Shown: positions 18,726-23,938 of the stretch, one piece after another
Layout: each line of letters begins with the position of its first letter
Position numbering within the stretch: position 1 is the stretch's first letter
The notes under the pieces: generated by a model
The model's database searches: none
The model's input: only the letters and a program-made list of their open reading frames with translations
Told to the model about the DNA's origin: nothing
Program-made: the position numbers and the translations under genes
Source of the DNA: Usnea hakonensis
Lineage: Eukaryota; Ascomycota; Lecanoromycetes; Lecanorales; Parmeliaceae
Length of the DNA stretch: 23,938 nt
Assembly (NCBI GenBank): GCA_013423325.1
Contig: BLJB01000397.1
Span: 1 to 23,938, forward strand
Reading direction: 5' to 3'

Positions 18726-18740
18726 GGGATGGGGAGGGGG
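18714..18740 (+). other. G-quadruplex motif
   Basis: Five runs of four or more G are separated by one- or two-base loops (T, AT, AT, A). This meets the standard quadruplex pattern on the plus strand. Confidence 0.7.
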
Positions 18741-19241
18741 TGGATTGGATTGGATTGTTTCTTTGTATCGAGATTGGTAGATGGATGGGAGAGGTGAGGG
18801 GGATCTTGGGGGGGGGAAGGATGGTAGTGGTGTTGGTGTTTTAGAAGGGAGGGATTTGATTGGGTTTTGGAGTTTTATATTGGATGGATGGATGTTGAGT
18901 TTGGTTGGAGGTAGGTATTAGGGTGATGAGGGTGAGGATTATAGCCGTGCTTGTGTTTGATTGATTGTATGCGTGGTTGGGAAGGGGAGAAGATGGGTTT
19001 GTAGAGGTCTGAGGGTTTTGTATCCTTGGTTGGGGGGTATAATAGACCCTGCACGAACCCTTCGCACATATACCGACTCGATCATCGAAACCACTACATG
19101 CCAGCAGCCTACACCGGTTGACCAACGCGCCTCCTCTCCGATACCCGGGGCCTCCAGCGATCCTGGTGCTTCACCGCTTCCCTTAGACGACCGTCGTCTC
19201 GTAGCCGGAAAAAAAAACACTTATAGAGTAAACTGCTACAG

Positions 19242-19604
19242 GCTGCAAGAGCTAGTCAATACCTCTACGTAGCCACCCTACTTAGGGAGGGCATCGAGAT
19301 GGATTGGACGGAGGAAAGCGAGGGAAAGACTGCTCTCCACCTCGCAGCCCAGTGGGGCCACCTCCATGTTACGGAACAACTTCTTAAGGCGGGGGCAGAC
19401 ATTGAAGTAAGGTGTGATGCCTTCGGCGACGATTGGATCAACTATATGGAAAAGGGTCGTACACCTCTTATCTGGGCGGCAGCTAGGCGCGATTGCCCGC
19501 GTTCATGTAAGCTCCTGTTAGAAAAGGCCGCGGATGTCAACGCGAGGAACAATAATGCCCGGACGTCTCTTCTATTGTGCACGGGGGCGTTGTTTACTAC
19601 CTAA
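19242..19604 (+). pseudogene. Ankyrin-repeat protein fragment
   Basis: In frame from 19242, with an internal ATG at 19299, the sequence reads a short helical lead-in and then ankyrin repeats: GKTALHLAAQWGHLHVTEQL with LKAGADIEVR, then GRTPLIWAAARRDCPRSCKL with LLEKAADVNAR, then the start of a third repeat that breaks off at a TAA at 19602-19604. Such proteins normally have many more repeats, so the 3' side is truncated. An in-frame TAG at 19224 blocks direct extension upstream. A 41-nt intron (19201-19241, GTAGCC...CTACAG) would join it in phase to a Ser/Pro-rich frame from about 19040 ending PLPLDDRRL. Ankyrin repeats bind proteins. This remnant probably does nothing, although a short expressed protein cannot be excluded. 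Confidence 0.65.
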
Positions 19605-19617
19605 GCTACCTCATCAT

Positions 19618-19851
19618 ACTAAGAATCCTCGAATATTAAACTAGATGGTATATCTAGGGACTCTAGCGTAGCAGGCAACTCTCAAAACTTTACAATAGAA
19701 CCTGGAGGAGAAGTAGCTATCTATAACTCCACGTCTAATAAACGCCAAACCAACCCGAGTCTTACAGAAATCCCGAAACAGATATCGCGAATACTACCAC
19801 AACCATCCCAAACCACACTGACCGTCCCTTTAGACTCGCCGCCTCTCCTGT
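19618..19851 (+). other. Startless plus-strand frame with surface-protein-like sequence
   Basis: Between two stops the frame reads NIKLDGISRDSSVAGNSQNF, then TIEPGGEVAIYNSTSNKRQ. The part after 19762 is antisense to the minus-strand glycoprotein gene. The first half recalls the short beta-type repeats (xLDGxxI...TxxPGGxxxI) found in fungal secreted Ser/Thr-rich proteins, including the neighbouring one. It may be a relic of a related gene or chance. Confidence 0.2.
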
Positions 19852-22808
19852 AAACGCTTGTATACTAGTAGTACCCGTCGTGCTACCAACCCCCTTTCTT
19901 GAAAAGTCGCCTTGCACCGACGAGGGCCAAGTAGTCCTAGAAAGTCCTCCTGTCTGTAATGCTCCCGTTGTTAGCCCCCTAAGACCTGTAGTCCCGTTAT
20001 TAGAGCGCTCGAGCGAAACTGTTTTAGTTCCCGACGCTGACGTCGCGGTTGTGTTTACAGGTAGTATTGTCTTGTTAAAAGTGAGGTCGGGAGACCCGAG
20101 GTCTGGGGTGGTATTAGAGAAAGTGAGAACTTTAGCGGTTGAGTGGGGCGCAATAGTTTGACTAGTAATGATTGTGGCGGTCCGAGGATTCGTGCTATCG
20201 TGTTCTTCTGTTGATGGTCGACTCGAATTAATAGTCGCGCCGTCGAGGGCGATACTCTTGGAACCGGAGGGCAGTTGCCCGATTGTGTTGTGAGAGATTA
20301 ACGTTCCGTCTATCGTGACGTCTGATGCCTCGGCATTCAAGGCACTACCTGCAGTAGCAGGTGCCGTTTCTGGATCTTTGGATCTGAAGCCTTCTGTCAA
20401 ACGATTAAGAGTGTTTGTAGATTGAGTCGGCGAATCGCTAGCTTGGTAGGATTCGTAGCTCTGCGGGGGCGCTTTGTGTTGTGTGGATTTGAGATCGCTG
20501 CTCTGGTTGGGATCGCTGCCTTGAGTGAGACCGCTGCTAGATCCGGGGTCATTGCTCTGTGTGAGATCACTCCCCTGCCAGGGAGGGGTATGGTCATTGG
20601 CTTGATTTGGATCACTGTCCTGCGTGGGCTTACTTTTCCCGTCAGATCTGGGATCGCCGCTATGATTTGAATCGCCTGCAGGGTCAGAATCACTGCCTTT
20701 CTTAGGAAGTTTGTTTGAGTGAGATTCTCGATTGTTGCCTTGTTCTGGAATACTGGCTTGCTGAAGACTACTTCCAGCTATAGGATTGCTGTTTCGCTGC
20801 ATTGTCTTGGACGGCAACTGAGATGGTAGGCCCTCTTGACTTGCTGGGTCGCTTGTCAGGGGGTCACTTTTAGATTCCACTTTCTTTGCTCGATTTGCAT
20901 TCATGGTCGCTGTCGGCTGATGGACTGTAGGTGTACCTGCAGGTCTCGGTACTGATACTTTCGTATGGTGTGTCTCGTCAGATTTGGGGCCTGGAGTATG
21001 ACTTGATATCGTTGTCCCAGAGGCCCAAGGATGGCTTTTAGGATCGTGAGGAGGGACAGGAGGAGCTAATGCTGCTACTGTTGTGAGAGCAATCGGAGGA
21101 TCGTAAGCCGTAAACATAAACCCATCACAATATGAAAACGCAGGATTCATCTCCTTGAATTTACTTGGAAAAGCAATAAGAGGGCGGTATGGCTCGCCAG
21201 GTTGCGGTTTGTACCAATTATCTTCCTGAGATATTTGTATCAGCCACAGAGACTCCAGATTTGAGGATAAGTCCTTACCATTACGCTTTGCGGTGGGCAT
21301 GGTAGGTCTCTGAAATCGAATCGTTGTGTTAGTGGAGGACCAAAGACACCAGAAACACCTGGAACCCCAATGCCAGGTACGTCGAGAGGTCCTACGATTG
21401 TCGATAGTTCTCCGGCAGAGAAGCTAAGCATTGTAGACCAAACGCTAGCACCACAATTGTCTGCGGTACTCAAGCCATGGAGCTGGGCGTAGATGGACGG
21501 GGAAGTACTATCGACGCGATGATTTAGTTTTTGGCGACCATTCTTATGACCAGTAACTTACAATGTGAACTGCCCAGAGACCAGCGTGCTTATCGGCAAG
21601 CCGTCTGCTTGGGTCATTGCTGTTGGTACGATTAAAGAGTGGGCGCGTTTGTGAACCGACGCAAACCTTTCATGAGCTAAAATAGATTGATTCTTAGACC
21701 CTGGCTCATCTACATGGCATGGTGAAGACGACCAGGGATTATAGCTGAAAACCTTTACGGTCAAAGGGCCAACCGTCGTGATTTGCGCTGTTGTGAGGAT
21801 GCCTGTTGTCGAGGACTGCGTCCAATTGCAAGCCCAGTAAGTGGTATCACTCTGCGTGGTGGCACCAAAGTCGATCGGCCTAACGCTTCCAATGATACTG
21901 AGACATGATGTATCCGAGTCGGGCTCGGGCCAGTAATAGAGATCAACATTCTCAGCGTAGACAAGACACACCCCACAGCAAGACGGTAGTACCACCGAGG
22001 AGTTGCCCTGGTCATGGATGTACTCTGCTTTCGTTTCGTTTTCAGTTGAGAAGTACTCTCCCCAATCATACCCGGTCATTGCGATCCATTCATCCGCAGC
22101 TGACACGCACTGAGATGATCTCATCCAATTCTTAATCTTCAGAAACTCTGTTAATCTCTCAGGAGGATTGTATGTGTCGCAGTCCGAAACGTTGATGAAA
22201 CGCTGCTGAAAGCAAGCGTTGCGTAACAGAGGTCCACTCTCGCCACTGCTGGGGTCGTTCGTACGAAGCGCAGCATCAAAGAACTTTTCGATTGCCGCAG
22301 TCCTATTTCCTGAGCAAGAGTCGTCCCATAATACACAGTCTTCATCGAGTTCCGTACCACTAGCTTTGACCATCGACCCATTGCTAGCCTTGAAGAAGCA
22401 AAAGGGGTCCTCAATGGTGCAATATCCTGACAAAATGTTCTGATAGTTCTGTGACCAACCAAGGCCGTCTGGAGAGCTATTGAAAGGAGCTGGCAACTTC
22501 GTGGGACTATCAACAATGCTCCGAGGATGAATGTGCCGGCCTTGCGAAAGCGGGCAAAACTCCTTGTTGCTTAGAGTTGAACCCCATTGTTCTATACTAT
22601 TCTCGACCATGGCATGAGGCCCGTTAATTGAGGGACTAGCAGAAGTGCCTTTATGCGTATAAGCCAAAGATAAGGATTGACTGATGGTTATGCTAGATTC
22701 TGAAGCCTGGTCTAACGATTGTTGGTGTGCGGGGGCTTTATATTCACAACGGCCCAGCAGGAAGGGGATCGATAGAAGTCTAAGCAGGAAGAGCGTTGGT
22801 TCTGGCAT
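19762..22808 (-). CDS. Secreted Ser/Thr-rich glycoprotein of unknown function, probably anchored
   Basis: Three predicted exons, 22808-21562, 21507-21279 and 21225-19762, have introns of 54 and 53 nt (GTAAGT...GATAG and GTAAGG...CTCAG). The phases agree and 979 residues result. Residues 1-about 22 form a signal peptide (LFLLRLLSIPFLLG). The N-terminal domain (about 80-500) is Cys-rich with many Asn-X-Ser/Thr sites and the block CCGVCLVYAENVDLYYWPEP (277-296). Across the first junction it reads GQFTFTSPSIYAQLHGLS, and across the second DLPCPPQSVM then EDNWYKPQPGEPYRPLI; these seams support the splicing. Residues about 668-757 are Ser/Asp/Pro/Gln-rich degenerate repeats around GSDPNQ. A hydrophobic tail (963-979, WFGMVVVVFAISVSGFL) with almost nothing after it fits a GPI anchor signal. 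I recognise this as an uncharacterised family of filamentous ascomycetes, without a named domain. A surface or cell-wall role is inferred from architecture only. Confidence 0.82.
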
Positions 22809-23530
22809 CACGAGGAAAGAGAGTTCAGTTATCTTGAGATCAGGACCGAGCTTCCTTGGGTATCGAACTCAACTCTTGTGGGGAAAGAATCGGCTTATAT
22901 GATAAAACACTAAGACTGAGACAGCACATCTAGGACAGTCTAATTTAAATTAGAACGGAGAATTGAAAAGCGCAGTAAAGGAAATGAGTGGCTTAGCCGT
23001 TTCTCCGGGCCATTGCAGCATCCTGCCAAAAAAGACACTCCTTGAAAAATACTTCATTTCAAATCAATCGAAGAAGGCTGAGCTCCGTTCTTCAAAGAAA
23101 CGTGAGACCCCTTTTGCTCCCGCATATGACCGTAAAGGAGTAGACCAAGCACCTCTTATGCAGCCTCAGATGCTGGTATCAGGCAAAGGCTAGAACTTCA
23201 TATGCGCATGCTCCGCTCCTCTTCGCCCGATTTCTTATGTATGCCGCACGGAAAACCGACGATTCTGCATGCTCGCAAAACAATTTCCTCGGCGGCACCG
23301 GTCCATATGAGCCTCTTCAAACTGAGGCTGCAAACAATACTCGAAGAACCATTATGCAAGGAGGAGGTTGAAAAATGCGGTATGGCCAAAAGTAGGCTGA
23401 GTTTGTGCAGAAATCGATGCAGGTGCCGCACCGCAATACTTGTAATTACCTGGAAATACACCATCCTGAAATTGCGGGACCAAGCTTAAAAGAGTCTAGA
23501 TCACTTCGCGGACTTTTAAGTAAAGACGCT
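22809..23530. other. Upstream region of the glycoprotein gene
   Basis: This is normal-composition DNA. Frames of 70-95 codons occur on both strands at 22963-23193 and 23198-23489, but they overlap each other and resemble nothing I know. A weak TATA-like TATCATATAA (minus strand, near 22896-22905) lies about 95 bp upstream of the start codon. An 8-bp inverted repeat, CTTAAAAG/CTTTTAAG, is at 23485-23492 and 23513-23520. Confidence 0.4.
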
Positions 23531-23938
23531 TACTCTGAAAATCTTATATTTAAAAAAAAAATAAGATTTATATCTATAAATAATCGTACTCTATACTTAG
23601 CGATCTTCGACTCTCTAACTACTAGTACTACTCGGCTATATATTAAATTCGACTATATATTAGATTAATCTCTATATATTAATTTATTAATTAAATATAT
23701 TTCTAACTTCTTTACTATCTTTCTATTATATAGATTTATTGATAATAAATATTATTTTTATATAGATAGATAGACTAATCTTTATACATAGCGAAAATTT
23801 AATAAGGGAAAATAAACGCGCGTAGCTAGGGGGGCTAAGGCGAAAGGGGTTAATAGATGTTCGCTTTAAGTATACTTGTCAGGGACTGGACATAGATCGA
23901 TGGATTATTGTATACTAGGGACTAGGCTAGATACACAA
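23531..23938. other. AT-rich, RIP-like repeat remnant
   Basis: From about 23540 the sequence turns abruptly AT-rich with many TA dinucleotides and short (TAGA)n-like words, resembling the interior of the retrotransposon. Around 23810-23850 a GC-richer patch (ACGCGCGTAGCTAGGGGGGC) interrupts it. No protein motif is readable. It is probably the edge of a decayed transposon continuing beyond the window. Confidence 0.55.

Larger units (their letters stand above)
17521..18960. repeat. Alternating polypyrimidine and polypurine low-complexity block
   Basis: 17521-17740 is pyrimidine-rich on the plus strand, with (ACTC)n at about 17530-17551 and many C runs. 17840-18117 is almost pure purine, built from GGAA, GAAA and GGGA words. 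18171-18205 is TG-rich. 18330-18420 is again pyrimidine-rich (CTCTCCC). 18560-18960 is G-rich. Long open frames here (for example 17442-17942) are composition artefacts, being runs of Pro, Ser, Gly, Glu and Lys. I see no gene in these 1.4 kb. Confidence 0.85.

Noticed and set aside
21508..21561. TAA at 21558-21560 as the end of a separate 416-residue protein
   Set aside because: The TAA is part of a GTAAGT donor. Splicing to GATAG at 21508 keeps the frame and gives GQFTFTSPSIYAQLHGLS.
23485..23520. Hairpin CTTAAAAG/CTTTTAAG as a transposon terminal repeat or terminator
   Set aside because: The stem is only 8 bp with a 20-nt loop, there is no second end or adjacent coding sequence, and the context is eukaryotic.
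1..23938. CRISPR arrays, prophage, rRNA or bacterial operon features
   Set aside because: No spaced identical repeats of CRISPR type, no bacterial ribosome-binding context and no rRNA-like sequence were seen. The genes carry spliceosomal introns.

Overview
The window looks like a filamentous ascomycete (Pezizomycotina) genome. The evidence is short spliceosomal introns of 50-84 nt with GT...CTRAY...AG signals, gene families typical of that group, and old transposons carrying the CpA-to-TpA / TpG-to-TpA signature of repeat-induced point mutation (RIP). I cannot place the genus.

Layout. 1-960 is the decayed 3' end of a Tad-like LINE, followed by simple repeats and C- or G-rich low-complexity DNA to about 1998. 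1999-4890 (minus) is an intact 963-residue single-module NRPS-like synthetase with adenylation, carrier and thioesterase domains (A-T-TE). 4988-9755 is a complete but dead tyrosine-recombinase retrotransposon of the Ngaro/DIRS type. It has the diagnostic split direct repeats A1 - gag/RT/RNase H/recombinase - B1-A2-B2, and it starts 98 bp upstream of the synthetase start codon. 10495-11415 (plus) is a SAM methyltransferase of the fungal natural-product type, with an in-frame intron. 11987-13504 (minus) is a five-exon seven-helix PTH11-like (fungal rhodopsin-domain) membrane protein. 15409-17240 (plus) is a six-exon MFS transporter of the allantoate-permease (Dal5/ACS) family. 17241-18960 is extreme low-complexity DNA: a 41-nt C run, alternating polypyrimidine and polypurine blocks and a G-quadruplex motif. 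About 19242-19604 (plus) is an ankyrin-repeat fragment. 19762-22808 (minus) is a three-exon secreted, glycosylated, probably wall- or membrane-anchored protein of unknown function. From 23531 the sequence becomes AT-rich and RIP-like to the window edge.

How the genes may work together. The synthetase, methyltransferase and MFS transporter form a plausible small biosynthetic cluster; the membrane protein may or may not belong. If the retrotransposon is removed, the synthetase and methyltransferase become divergent neighbours sharing about 0.84 kb of promoter, so the element appears to have split a bidirectional promoter. The PTH11-like gene and the transporter are also divergent, and a diverged 188-bp tandem duplication lies between them. 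The exon structures were built by hand from splice signals, reading phase and protein-family fit. They are predictions without transcript support.
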